Positions 24,555 to 35,353 of a DNA stretch of 64,000 nt are shown in pieces. The stretch is from positions 69,088,443 to 69,152,442 of the forward strand of contig CM038229.1 in assembly GCA_021442155.1 (NCBI GenBank). The letters are read 5' to 3'. Source of the stretch: Cymbidium sinense (lineage: Eukaryota > Streptophyta > Magnoliopsida > Asparagales > Orchidaceae). The position numbers and the translations under genes are program-made. Each line of letters starts with the position of its first letter. The first letter of the stretch is position 1. A model generated the notes under the pieces. That model worked only from the letters and a program-made list of their open reading frames with translations. It was not told the origin of the DNA and made no database searches.

Positions 24555-25560
24555 ACGTATTGAGCCACAATCGTAATTTTTAATCAACATAAAAGTTGTG
24601 AGGAATTTTGATACGGGGAAAATAAGGCGGCTACTCTAAAATTTTAGCTCGGTGCCGCAATTTTTGCGCACATTTGTAAAAACTGCGGCGTATTGGGCAA
24701 CAATCGTAATTTCTGATCAACATGAAAGTTGTGGAGAATTTTTTTATGATTCTAACGATATCAAGTTCGCTCAATTTCGACACCGGATGAGTCGGATGTA
24801 GATAAAATAAGGCGGCTGCTCCAAAATTTTAACTCAACGCTGCAGTTTTTGCGTGCATTCGCAAAAACTGCTACGTATCGGGCTACAATCGAAATTTTTG
24901 ATCAACATGAAAGTTGTGGAAAATTTAGTTAAAATTCTAACGATACCATGCTCGCTAGATTCTGACACTGAATGAGTTCGATATGGACAAAATAAGATGG
25001 CAGCTTCAAAATTTTAGCATGGTGCTGCAGTTTTTGCGCACATTCGTAAAAATTATTCCGTATCGGGCCACAAGATATTTTTTTATCAACATTAAAGTTG
25101 TGAGAAATTTTATTATGATTCCAGTGATATGAAGTTCACTCGATTCCGACACCGGATGAGTTTGATACGGGCAAAATAAGTGGGCTGCTCCAAAATTTTA
25201 GCTCAGTGCGGCCGTTTTTGCGCACATTTGCAAAATACTACTGCGTATCGGGCCACAATCGTAATTTTTGATCAACATAAAAGTTATGAAAAATTTTGTT
25301 ATGATTCCAATGATACCAAGTTTGCTCGATTCCGACATCGGATGAGTCCGATATGAGCAAAATAAGGGGGCTGCTCCAAAATTTTAGCTCGGCAATGCAA
25401 TTTTTGCGCACATTCATAAAAACCGCTGTGTATCGGGCCACAATCGTAATTTTTGATCAACAGGAAAGTTGTGAAAAATTTTGTTACGATTCCAACGATA
25501 CCAAGTTATTCGATTACGATGAGTCGATACACCCAAAATCTGCAAGCAGTTTTATTTTAA
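24555..25560 (+). repeat. 3' subterminal tandem array, about 185-bp units, 5-6 copies
   Basis: Units are marked by aatcgtaatttttgatcaac, caaaattttagctcggtg and tttttgcgcacattcgtaaa. Start words fall near 24570, 24698, 24885, 25068, 25256 and 25440. The first unit is shortened; later spacings are close to 185 bp. The same unit appears in both orientations in the small MULE at 31012-32368. No comparable array is visible near the left end of the large element. Confidence 0.85.
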
Positions 25561-25702
25561 ATAAGGGCGACATTCGTTAATGAACGGACGCAGACGATGT
25601 TGGATGTCTGATATTGGCCGTCGTCAGTTGATTTGTTAATTTTTTTTTCATACCTAAATTATTAATTAAGATCATAATTAAGCCTAATTTAAAATTTTAC
25701 TC

Positions 25703-26210
25703 ATAAATTAATGAGTGAGATGCTCTACAAATATAATGTCGATGGAGTGAGATTATAGAATTTTGATCGTACTCTTTGAAAATTAAATTAATTAAGACTC
25801 ATATTTTCATTCAAAAGATTTAGATATTTAGATTTGTAAAAACTTAATTTTTTAAGATATTAAAATTTTCACTCTATTTTTATGCTCAGTTGCTCACTGA
25901 AACGGCTACTCTTCGTCTCTTCCTGCGTCTCTCACGCGCTACCCTCCCACGCGAAAATAGGCATGCAAGGAAACTGAGGCAGGTCAAAATAGTCAAATTA
26001 CGAATGATTAATTGACACGTTTAGAAATAGTTGTTGCCACCGACAGCTGGCCGTTGTTAAGGACACCTGTCGTTTGTGATGGGTCCTCTCCTTGGCCCAA
26101 ATGACGTTTCGTTGAATGCTAAATTGCTTCCTCATTAATATATATATTTTTTAATTATGAAAATTTAAAACCCCAATTATCGACGGAGCTAATCGTATTA
26201 AGCCGTCGCT
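25703..26210 (+). promoter_or_regulatory. Upstream region of the ERF gene
   Basis: The MULE ends at 25702, leaving about 0.5 kb before the TATA box. A TGACGTTT word (about 26102-26109), a related tgacacgttt word (about 26012) and a CACCTGTC word (about 26065) resemble ACGT-core and E-box-like plant cis-elements, but this is word matching only. Confidence 0.4.
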
Positions 26211-26218
26211 TATATAAA
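26211..26218 (+). promoter_or_regulatory. TATA box of the ERF gene
   Basis: TATATAAA sits in a compositionally suitable place, about 550 bp upstream of the chosen ATG and just ahead of a pyrimidine- and purine-rich leader. A leader of roughly 500 nt, possibly with an intron, is implied. Confidence 0.6.
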
Positions 26219-26239
26219 CCCTCTGAAAGCCTTCTTCCT

Positions 26240-26766
26240 CTTCCCAAGAGAGAGATCCACCAAAAACTTCCACCCTTCGGTGAGGACACTGAGGTCGAGA
26301 GAGTTCTTTGAGAAGGTTTTCTTAAGATCAGAAATAGGTAGCTTTGATAATTTCCTCTACGATCTTTATTTTCTTCTTCTACTCTTCCTTTCTTCGTCTC
26401 TCTCTGCAACTTTCTGTCTTCTCCAAGAAAAATCTGATCTTGGTTTCCAGTCTCAGTGGAAATCTTTGACCGGTTCTCTATAGGAAGCCAGACCGTGCAG
26501 AAAAGAGTAAATCTTGATTGTTTTTTTCATCTTTTTTTTGTTAGGTTTCTCTCAGCCAGGTGAGGATCTGTTTTTCTGAATCCATCAGGCTGTTCTCTTC
26601 TTTCTAGATCTAAAAGAGGATACCTTTTTGATACCTCTTTCCCTGCTACTTCTCCGCAAGCCCTCTCTCCGGTTCTTTTGTTTTGGTTAAGAACCAGTTG
26701 GGTTTTGCTCTTCTTTTGAATTTATATCTTTTTCTGATTTTTAAGTTTTTAAGAAGGATTTCTTCC
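26240..26766 (+). other. 5' leader of the ERF gene
   Basis: Pyrimidine-rich sequence with candidate splice sites: donors at aatag|gtagctt (about 26336) and cagccag|gtgagg (about 26561), and an acceptor at ttttttgttag (about 26544). Whether an intron is removed cannot be decided from sequence alone. An in-frame ATG at 26683 extends the frame by 28 residues that look unlike the family (hydrophobic, translated UTR-like), so it was not chosen as the start. Confidence 0.4.
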
Positions 26767-27699
26767 ATGGCTGCATCTATAGATATGTATAAGAATATGT
26801 TAGATATGTCCTATGACAATCTTCTAAGTGAGGAGCTCACGGAAGCACTTGGGTCTTTTATCAATGGTGTTTCCTCTTCTCCTTCCCCCTCCTTCCCCTT
26901 CTTTCCCTCTTCTTCTACTACCAAAGTCATCTCCTTTGATCCCTCACCTGCTTCTCTCCCTCCTCTCCCCTCCTCTCTTTCTTCCTACCAGTTCTCTTAT
27001 CCTTCGCAAAATCTCATCTTTGATTGTTCTGTACCATCAATTTGGAATCACCATGATTCCTGGAGCTCAGATCGTCCGATCGGGCTGAGCCAACTCGGTT
27101 CCAACCAGATCCAACAAATCCAAGCCCAACTCCACCGCCACCACAACCGGAATCCCCTCGCCCCGCGAACGCAGCCCATGAAAGTCTTCAGCGAGGCGGC
27201 GGCCAAGCCGCCCAAGCTCTACCGTGGCGTGCGGCAGCGTCACTGGGGCAAATGGGTCGCCGAGATCCGCCTCCCAAAGAACCGAACCCGCCTCTGGCTC
27301 GGCACCTTCGACACCGCCGAGGAAGCCGCCATGGCGTACGACAAAGCCGCCTTTCGCCTCCGCGGTGAATTCGCTCGCCTAAACTTCCCCCATCTCCGTT
27401 ACAGCAACGCTGGCAGAGACCCTCACTCCTCCGTCGACGCCAAGCTCGAGGCCATCTGCGAGAGCCTAGCGAGCTCGCAGAAGCAGGAGAGCGCATCATC
27501 GTTAACGCCGTCCACCGCTGTTGGGGTGAAGAGTGAGCCGGAGGTATCATCGGAGGCCGAGACATCGTCGGAGGGATCTTCCCCTGTTTCAGAAATGGAG
27601 AGTCTGGACTTTACAGAAGTGCCTTGGGATGAGTCTGAGCAATTTGTGCTGAGGAAATACCCCTCTTGGGAGATTGATTGGGATTCTATATTATCTTGA
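26767..27699 (+). CDS. AP2/ERF transcription factor, DREB A-6 type (RAP2-4/RAP2-13-like)
   Basis: A nuclear DNA-binding regulator of 310 residues without introns in the coding part. The start at 26767 (tccATGGct) was chosen because [12 protein letters not shown] matches the usual N-terminus of this group. Order: an acidic and hydrophobic N-terminus with [11 protein letters not shown] (23-33); a Ser/Pro-rich low-complexity stretch (36-80); a Gln/His-rich segment (112-128); one AP2 domain (about 151-209) containing [35 protein letters not shown] and the [10 protein letters not shown] ending typical of A-6 members; a Ser/Glu-rich tail; and the C-terminal motif [13 protein letters not shown] (297-309), also typical of RAP2-4 relatives. 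Family members bind DRE/GCC-type elements and act in drought, salt, light and ethylene responses or wax synthesis. Which of these applies here is not shown. The AP2 region is very GC-rich. Domain and ends are intact, so it is probably functional. Confidence 0.95.
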   Translation: MAASIDMYKNMLDMSYDNLLSEELTEALGSFINGVSSSPSPSFPFFPSSSTTKVISFDPSPASLPPLPSSLSSYQFSYPSQNLIFDCSVPSIWNHHDSWSSDRPIGLSQLGSNQIQQIQAQLHRHHNRNPLAPRTQPMKVFSEAAAKPPKLYRGVRQRHWGKWVAEIRLPKNRTRLWLGTFDTAEEAAMAYDKAAFRLRGEFARLNFPHLRYSNAGRDPHSSVDAKLEAICESLASSQKQESASSLTPSTAVGVKSEPEVSSEAETSSEGSSPVSEMESLDFTEVPWDESEQFVLRKYPSWEIDWDSILS

Positions 27700-28273
27700 T
27701 TGTCTTTTAATTCTAGTGTTCTGTATTTTATTTTTTTTTCTGTTTTTTTTTTTGAAATTATGTATTGGGATTCCTGCAAATGGAATTTTTGACATTTGCA
27801 GGGGGTTAAGTGTAATATGGTGGAGTTTTAATAACCACAACTCTTCCTGGTTTACCGTTTATTTTTCATGGTATTACCAGGGATGGAGTGTGGTTTTAGA
27901 AATATGTATGTTTAGGTTTGTAATTATTAATTATTAATGTGTGTATTTGCTTAGTTGTGTTTGCGTGATTTTTAAAGGTGGGTTTGTTTGTAATTTTTGG
28001 AAAATGCATTGTTATATTTCACCAATTTTCTCTCGAGTAATCTTCATACTTCTAATTATTAGATCTGATTCTTCAATAATTATTAATAGCCTTTCAGTTG
28101 AACTTTTTTTATAACATAAATTAAGATAATTATCAATTTTCTATGATCATTACACTAATCGCTCATGATAATAATTAAATATTATCAACTTCTATGAAGG
28201 ACAAGAGAAAGTGATGTCTAATAATTATTAATTTTTTAAACTAAGCATCTAATAGTATTTAGAATTATGTGGG
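27700..28273 (+). other. 3' flank of the ERF gene
   Basis: T-rich 3' UTR-like sequence directly follows the stop. There is no clear AATAAA; polyadenylation may use the AT-rich words near 27920-27940. Beyond that the DNA is AT-rich without features until the hAT-like terminus at 28274. Confidence 0.45.
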
Positions 28274-28540
28274 TAGGAGTTTAAACGAGCCGAGCTTGAG
28301 TGAGCTTGAACCCTTATTCATGTTTCGCTCATTTGAAAATTATTTTATTCGTGTTTAAAATCGCTCCAAATTTGGCTATTCATGTTTGGTTTGAATTGTT
28401 CGAAATGGCTTGTATCAACTCGAAAGGGTTAAAAATATAATAATCCAAAAAAATTATAAGAGGGAGGATTCGAATTTCGGCCAATCTTTTGTATTACAAA
28501 AGCTTTAATCACTAAGTTATGCATACAACTGTTGCTTTAA
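28274..28540 (+). mobile_element. 3'-truncated hAT-type MITE
   Basis: The left end TAGGAGTTTAAACGAGCCGA resembles the TAGGGGTGTAAA terminus of the complete element at 29500-30045. Both share the GTTCG/CTCGTTT-rich body and a tRNA-like segment (here 28456-28528: aggattcgaattt and cactaagttatgc). No right terminus is seen before the LTR-like block begins, so the copy appears interrupted or deleted. Confidence 0.55.
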
Positions 28541-28544
28541 CCGT

Positions 28545-29490
28545 CCGGTAGAGTGAAAGTTTATCGCCTGTTGTGAAGTCACACAGATAATTAAAGAACA
28601 AGAGGTCAGGAATTTTTCATTGGAAAACCTCGAAAAGGGGAAAAACCACGCTGGCGAAAAGCACTATGTATCTTTGAGTACAAAGTCTTCCGATAAATTA
28701 CTGAGTGCGTATAGAGGAATATAACGATGATCATTGTAATTATTCGATGGTGGAGATCGCGGGGTAACTGGTGAATCATAATTAGTGACGGCGGTGGTGG
28801 GTGGGGTGGTTGATGGCGGCGGAGTGCAATCTTGGGGCGATCTTGGAGGATCTTGAGCTCTTCTCTCACCTTTCCTCTTCCTCGCTGACTCTTCCTTTTT
28901 CTTCTTGCTTCCTTCTTTCTTGACTCTTTCTTCTTCCCTTGGACTCTTCCTCTTCTTCCTTGCTTGGGCAGATTGGCGGTGGCAGGATCGGCGGCGCGGT
29001 GGCCGGCGGTGGTGACGTCGGCTTGGCTCCTCTTCTTCCTTCTTGACTCCTCTTCTTTTCACTTCACTTCACTTGGCAGCTCCCGTATGAATGAAGGCTG
29101 TTATAGATGGGAGGAGGCGTTCTTGAAAATTCGTAGTTAAGTCATACTCCGCCGATTGGGCGGCTCGGATGATTCGATCATTTGATGTATTCGAGCATTT
29201 GGATGCAAATGAAGTCGGAATTATGAGATCTTAGGCTCGTTAGATCCGCCTCGAGCCTTCGATTTATTATAAACACTCCTTATTTGAGCTGTTTTGGGAT
29301 TTAATTGATGTCCCAATTCCAATATTTTAAGTCTTGATCTTGTCGGTTTTACTCAAAATCATATCGCTTTCGACATCAAGATTTGTGCTTTGACTAGTCA
29401 TATTTTGAGAGCCATATCAACAACTATGTTTAATAATCTCAAAAGTGTTGAGCACCACCACCTCTTAAATCATTAAAGGAGTCGATGTAC
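28545..29490 (+). mobile_element. LTR-like dispersed repeat, copy 2
   Basis: Landmarks in order are gaaaacctcg, cactatgtatc (about 28662-28673), a GGCGGCG-rich stretch (28785-29040), gttatagatggga (about 29099-29111), and tcgatcatttgatgtattcg (29175-29194) followed by cttaggctcgttagatccgc. The block at 44150-45200 repeats the last words in inverse orientation. Probably a retrotransposon LTR or leader. The basic frames in the GC-rich part are composition artefacts. Exact ends were not found. Confidence 0.5.
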
Positions 29491-29692
29491 CTTATCATTT
29501 AGGGGTGTAAATGGTAGCGGCGAACATAATTCTTGTTGTGTTCGACTCGTTTGAAATTTATTTTGTTCGTGTTCGGCTCGTTTATATATCGAGCTTGAAA
29601 TGTCTGTTCGTGTTCGGCTCGTTACATAACGAGTGTAACAAGCCTAACATCAGCTGTTCGCAAACAATGAGCTTTTTTGATAGACCTATATG

Positions 29693-29755
29693 AGGGAGGA
29701 TTCGAACTTGGGCCAATATTTTGCATAATAAAAATTATAACCACTAAGCTATGCT
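29693..29755 (-). other. tRNA-like (SINE-derived?) segment inside the hAT MITE
   Basis: On the minus strand, TAGCTTAGTGGTTATA resembles a Pol III box A and AGTTCGAATCC a box B. The truncated sibling at 28274 carries the same segment, so it belongs to this MITE family and was not inserted independently here. No cloverleaf was identified. Confidence 0.5.
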
Positions 29756-29789
29756 TGTATTTATGATATGTAAATGTGTTCTTATGTAT

Positions 29790-29895
29790 AATAAATAATA
29801 AATAATAGTAATAAATAAAAATAATAGTAATAAATAAAAATAATAGTAATAAATAATAATAATAATAATAATAATAATATAATATAATATAATAT
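29790..29895. repeat. (AAT)n and AATAAATAA-type microsatellite
   Basis: Compound repeat of aataat and aataaataaaaataatagt units inside the hAT MITE, ending in ataatataat runs. Confidence 0.9.
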
Positions 29896-30053
29896 ACTTT
29901 TTTTTATTTCAATCATCGAGAAACACGATCGAATGATTGTTCGTATTTTCATTTATATATCGAGCTGAAATGTATGTTACTGTTCGGCGAACATACATCT
30001 TGAACACGAGTTGGTCGTGAACAACGAATTTTTTTGACAGTCCTATTATCATT

Positions 30054-30415
30054 AACAAGATAAAATTTTTCATAATATTTTTTTAATAGTAAGTAGATAT
30101 AAACTCTTTATGCATAGTTGAATAAAAAATAAACTTGAATGTATAATCTGAACAATTTATACAAAGAACTAATACAATATGAATCTCTTCACTTGTAACT
30201 TGCATAGATTTCCTACTGTAATTTAAACTTTATCATTCTTCTATGGATGCTCCTTTTGCATGTTACTAGTCTTCCCATCTCACCAATGTACACCCTCACA
30301 ATCATAAGATTTACTCTCTTACTAAGATCCATATTAATAAATATTACCACTCATGCACTTCTTTAACCATTATAAAATTTAAATTTTTTTGTTAGATATA
30401 TTTTTCTCACATCAA

Positions 30416-30460
<45 letters not shown>

Positions 30461-31002
30461 ATATTTCTCAATAGTAATAGTTGTATGAAAAAATATTATA
30501 TGTAAAGTCTTGATATAGCTTTTCATCTAATCATATTCAGCCATCAATTTCTTTAATTTATATTAAAAATAATATAAAAAATTATTTAGAATCACATGTC
30601 CCACTTTCATTAGAGTCTGGATGTATCAGAGCTCCACATATAATATTTTTTCTAGTTGTACAACTCCCAATCTCTTCATATTAGGGACAACACTTGAATC
30701 ATAGGTCAAGAAGACAAAAAAAAAAAAAAAATTGAGAAAAATAGTATATGATTAGAACATTAGAAAAGTTTCTTTAATGAAGCGTACTTTTATCCTAGAT
30801 CTTAAAACAAAAAGAGAAATATTCAGTATTCTAATGATAAAAATAGAATATAAATATTTATTATTAAAAATTATCTATATATTTATAATTTTAATCTCAC
30901 TATTATTATACCCCCGCCCCCCCTCTTTCTTTCTCTAAATATGATCATGATTTTTGAACATGTTATATTTATTTAGTATTACTCTTAAATATTGGGTCAC
31001 AT
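30054..31002. other. AT-rich spacer with microsatellites
   Basis: No gene seen. Contains the (GA)n run at 30418-30457 and a poly-A stretch at about 30715-30731. Confidence 0.55.
30418..30457. repeat. (GA)n microsatellite
   Basis: About 20 uninterrupted AG units. Confidence 0.95.
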
Positions 31003-31011
31003 CCTTATTTA

Positions 31012-32368
31012 GGCAAAATTTTTAAATTAGGCTCAATACTAGTTTTAATTAGTAATTTAGACACAATTTTTATTTTTAACAAAATAGGCCAAGTAGTCTA
31101 TTGAATGGATGGCTGGTGCCAACGTGGCATCCACGTTAGCGCCTTCAACGGACGACTGGCTCTTATTTATTTATTTTTTAAAAAAACTGGGGATAGCTTT
31201 CGTATTTTGCGTGTATCAGAGTCATATAGTATTGGAATCGAGGGAACTTGGTATCGTTAGAATCGCAACAAAATTTTCTACAACTTTCATGTTGGTCAAA
31301 ATTTACGATTGTGACCCAATATACAGCAGTTTTTGCGAATGAATGCAAAAAATGTGGCGACAAGCTGAAATTTCGGAGCAGCTGTCGTAGTTTATGCATA
31401 TCGGAGTCATACGGTATTGGAATTGAACGAACTTAGTATCGTTTGAATCGTAACGAAATTTTCTACAATATTCATGTTGGTTAAAATTTACGATTGTGAC
31501 CCGATACGTGGCAGTTCTCTTATTACAAATATTTTTTTTAATATTTTCTTTTTTTTCTGTTAATTATAGCACAATTATTCTAATTTTTTTATATTAACTG
31601 TTAATATAATTATCTGAGCTTTCTTTCTTCACTGTAAATGCAAATTATGACATGATTAGTTAAAAAATATATTTTAATCTCTTTAAGAATGATGTTATAA
31701 TAACGTAAATAAGTAATCTTTAAGGATTAACAAGATAAAGATGTTATGTATAAAAGATCATTGAAGTAAGAGAGACTGAAGTATTTTTTATTTCTTGTTA
31801 TAGCATAGATATATATATATATAGGATGAGAATGTTATGAGATGATGTATGAAAAACAAGTTTAGAATAGTTTTTGCGTAAAAAGCGATACATATTGGAT
31901 CACAATCGTAAATTTTAACTAACATAAAAGTAGAAAAATGTTCCAACGATATCAAGTTTGTTTGATTCATTATGACTCGATACTGCAAAATCGGTACCTC
32001 GAAATTTCAGTTTGTCGCCGCAATTTTTGGGCGCATTCGCAAAAACTCCTGCGTATCGGGTCACAATCATAAAATTTTACCAACATGAAAGTTGTAAAAA
32101 ATTTTGTTACGATTCCAACGATCAAGATATCGACATGATACCGTCTGCGAAAATCTGAAAAAATGCACGGTTTTTTTAAAGAAAAATAAATTAAGGGTCA
32201 TGGTGGATGCCGTGGCGCCAACACGGACGGCCCGGTGTTGACGTGGATGCCACGTTGACGCTACTCATCCATTTAATGGATAACTTGACCTATTTTGTTA
32301 AAATTTTTTTTTTTCATGCCTAAATTGCTAATTAAAACTAGTATTAAGCCTAATTTAAAAATTTTGCC
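31012..32368. mobile_element. Non-autonomous MULE, 1357 bp, perfect 9-bp target duplication
   Basis: Both ends begin GGCAAAATTTTTAAATTAGG, and the inverted similarity continues for about 130 bp, through aacaaaatagg and the tggcatccacgt word. The 9-mer ccttattta flanks it exactly (31003-31011 and 32369-32377). The termini match the large MULE at 17013-25702, so both belong to one family. The interior holds units of the 185-bp subterminal repeat, inverted on the left (about 31190-31520) and direct on the right (about 31865-32160), giving a fold-back arrangement. There is no transposase, so mobility would need an enzyme supplied in trans. Confidence 0.92.
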
Positions 32369-32377
32369 CCTTATTTA

Positions 32378-35144
32378 TTAGTCCATTTGAGGAAAAAAAA
32401 TTCGCATCGCTTCTAAATTTTCAATAGTCTTTATTGATCGATGATTAGAGAAATCATTTTAGATGACACTGACGAAGATAATTATCAATGTTCGAGCGCT
32501 CCATTAACAACTCTGTCAACCTCCACAACTATACATTATTTGATGAAGGATAAAAATGAATGATCTTAATACAATCATCAATTTTATTTTATTTTATTTT
32601 ATTATTTTTTATTATTTTATAAAGTGACATTTAGTAGTGTATAAGAAAAATTAGATGCAAATGAAATCTTGAATTTGATAGAAAAAAAATTCAAGAAAAT
32701 CAAATTTATTATTATTATTATTATTATTATTTTTAATCAAAGATTTTATGATCAAAATGATCAAAAGAAATTGAACTCCACATATAACAATAAGTTGGGT
32801 ATAAAAACAAACTTAAACTAAAAATTAGCATTCATGAAGATGACAATTAGGACCTTCTCGGTTGAGGTTTAAATTAAATTAAACAAAATAATTTCTGGGG
32901 CTAAGCAATTTGGCTGATTAAAAAGATAACTTATTGTAAGCAGAGATAAGTTGACAAAATAAATAATTATCCGTTGACTAATTCTTAGAACTTTATATTA
33001 ATGCAACTTTATTAATTTTAATAAGAATTATAAGTAATTCTTAATTAATCATTGTTATCTTGGCTAATTATGCGTGTTTAGTATTACTTCAGAGTACTTA
33101 TCATAACTAATACATATAAAATGATAATAAAATAAATCAAAATCTTAAACATACTTCAGCCTTATCCTTTATTTAATTTAAATAACTCATTAATTATCTA
33201 ATATTATTGATTAATACATAAATTAAAATTTTAAAGAAAAATTGTCTACAAAAAGGGAAGGGAAGAAGAAGTTTTAAATGAAATTTAATTATTTTATTTT
33301 AAATTTATTTTTTTAACAAAATTGAAAAAATAGAAAATCAGAAGATTAGTACGAGTTCTAGAAGGTTCATCACTGCATATTTTTTTCTATTCAATTAGGG
33401 TTCGCTTGCTGAAAATCAAAGGAAACAGCTCACTACTTAACATGACATTATAGTTTCATTAAAAAAATAAGTTCAAATTTATGAGTGAGAGTCAACTAAA
33501 ATAGTTTTTTTTTTTTTTTGATAATTTGTGATGAGATTAAATAAATATTCTAGAGCTACACACGACTTATGTTATAGCTCTTGTGTCAATAAATTATATG
33601 ATAAGACAGTTTTATATGGACTCGATTTGAAAATTTTTGATTTAATTTGACTCACTTAATAAATATACATGTTACCTTGGGGTATAAAATTTAAAATTAT
33701 TTATTTTTTTAGGGTGAATTTGAGTTGATTCAAGAACTCAAAATTAGCTTGAAAGGAGGTTTGTTTCATTTTCTGGGTCTAAAATACATCTTCGCTTTGT
33801 GCACCCAATAACTCTCCTTTAATTCGTCTTAGAAAGTTGTATTCATGTCAAATGGGCACTGTTTACACAATTTAGAAATAAAAGAATCGCGCGTGTCTGA
33901 TTGGTACAATAAACGGAACGATTTTGAACTCGACCTGTCAATCGCTCCTAATTTACGTATGCTCATTATTTACTCTCATATGGATGATATTTGTCAATAT
34001 CATGATTCCAAACTAGACTAGGGGCCCCCTCCAGTCTACCTTCAAAGGCTCCTTCCAGCATTTTGTCACAATCTTCTTCTGTGTTGAAGCGGAATAGGAA
34101 GAAGCCATGCATTCTTGAAAGAATAGAAAAACTCCCTTTGTTTTCAACTATCTCAATTCATATTATTGCATATGCATGAAATTATGTCCGCACAACTTAG
34201 TTGGGGACGATCTCTTTAGTTTCAGGACTGAACATATTCCTGATCAAATGATTTGTTTCTTTCAATCCAAATCATAGTATAAGGAATATATATATGATTG
34301 TGTAAGTATCATGTAACAATATCACATCAAACTACACGATAATAAAATAGGAGCCAATTTATTAGTATATTTGATATCACATTTACTTTTTATTTTATTT
34401 TGTTTATATTTTGATTCAAAATAAAGTATATTTAGTAACGATATTTATTTTTAAAAATACTCAAAATATCTAAATAATAGCTTGAAAATTGAATTAGGAT
34501 AACTCTCGAGTTTATTGAATTTAAAATTTGAAATAACTACAATATACATGTATTATACTCATCTCAAAATAAATCAACTAACCCTGGATCTCATTATAAT
34601 GAAAATTTCATCAAAATATCTCGAACCAATTTTTTTTTCGCCAAATAAGAAATAACATTTGAGAAGAATCTAGAAGCCCTCCCTCATCTTAAAAAGGTCA
34701 TAATTATGTGGAGCTTGTTAGGCCTCCCCCATCCCACAAGTCTCCAACTTGCACTAATTTTATCTCCCAATCCAAAATCATAGACAAAGAAATCAGCTGT
34801 GGAGATATGCTTTCATCACAACCCTAAAAAGATAGATGAAAAAGAAATTATAATAATAAAAAAAATAGAAATAGAATAATCTCTAGTCTTTGTTCTCATT
34901 CTTTCTTCATCACACAATCAAAGGAACCTTTGCATTGTCTTTAAGGCTAAGATTGGGCCCACAAGGAATCTATAAAAGTGCACACCATAGGTTAAGGGTT
35001 CACATTCATTGGGTTTTTATTTTATCAAATTGTTTCAAGTGGGACCCATGAATTAATCCGATTTCTAAAATTTAATGAGTTTTTTTTTTCAAAAAAGAAA
35101 AAAAAGTGCAAATTAATCATTCCAAGGCACCAAATTGATAAGAA
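32378..35144. other. AT-rich intergenic DNA, no gene seen
   Basis: Contains (TTA)n at 32706-32731 and several A/T runs. Around 34660-35000 the sequence is slightly more complex and could include promoter or UTR remnants, but no exon can be supported. Confidence 0.55.
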
Positions 35145-35353
35145 AATTTACATATATATCACATAATTTTTATGCATTTACATATCTAATAGCTAAAATT
35201 AGATATTTAATTATCTAATACTTTTTTTATGCTTAAAAAATTGATTTAAGTGCCTGATGCTGATATTGAAGATTAAGATATTATATATAAAAAATAAAAT
35301 AAAATTTAGATATAAGATATATAAATACATCAGAATTATGTGTATATATAATT
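35145..35353. repeat. AT-rich MITE-like element
   Basis: The left part (tttacatatatatcacataa, tttttatgcatttacatatc) and the right part (tatataaatacatcagaatt, atgtgtatatataa) are imperfect inverse matches. They resemble the arms of the copies at 3727 and 35893. Confidence 0.5.

Larger units (their letters stand above)
17013..25702 (+). mobile_element. Large Mutator-like element (MULE) with transposase and plant-mobile-domain relics
   Basis: The ends are inverted repeats of about 70 bp. The left end reads taaaattttaaattaggct from 17016, and the reverse complement of the right end gives the same word. Both continue through a shared atcttaatta...caatttagg-type stretch. Aligning the ends to the small relative at 31012-32368 places the termini at 17013 and 25702, with flanking 9-mers atgaattat and ataaattaa (7 of 9 match), the duplication length expected for Mutator elements. 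Inside, on the plus strand, are a decayed MULE transposase, a decayed plant-mobile-domain gene, and a 3' subterminal array of about 185-bp repeats. Numerous stops make the copy non-autonomous today. Confidence 0.85.
29500..30045 (+). mobile_element. Complete hAT-type MITE with perfect 8-bp target duplication
   Basis: It begins TAGGGGTGTAAA and ends TTTTTGACAGTCCTA, giving imperfect inverted ends TAGGGGTGTAAA/TAGGACTGTCAA. The 8-mer ttatcatt lies on both sides (29492-29499 and 30046-30053), the duplication length of hAT elements. The body has GTTCGGCTCG repeats, a tRNA-like segment at 29693-29755 and an AAT-rich microsatellite at 29790-29895. It has no coding capacity. Confidence 0.88.

Noticed and set aside
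26683..26766. Earlier in-frame ATG extending the ERF protein by 28 residues
   Set aside because: The extension is hydrophobic leader-like sequence absent from the family. The start at 26767 has better context and matches the family's N-terminus.
27188..27779. Antisense frames over the ERF gene
   Set aside because: They are mirror frames of the GC-rich AP2 coding region. The sense protein has clear family motifs.
28664..29062. Minus-strand frame of 132 residues rich in Arg, Lys and Glu
   Set aside because: It is a composition product of the GC-rich, pyrimidine-rich part of an LTR-like repeat. No homologous domain is recognised.
29693..29755. Independent SINE insertion in the hAT MITE
   Set aside because: The sibling element carries the same segment in the same relative place, so it is part of the MITE family and not a separate insertion.
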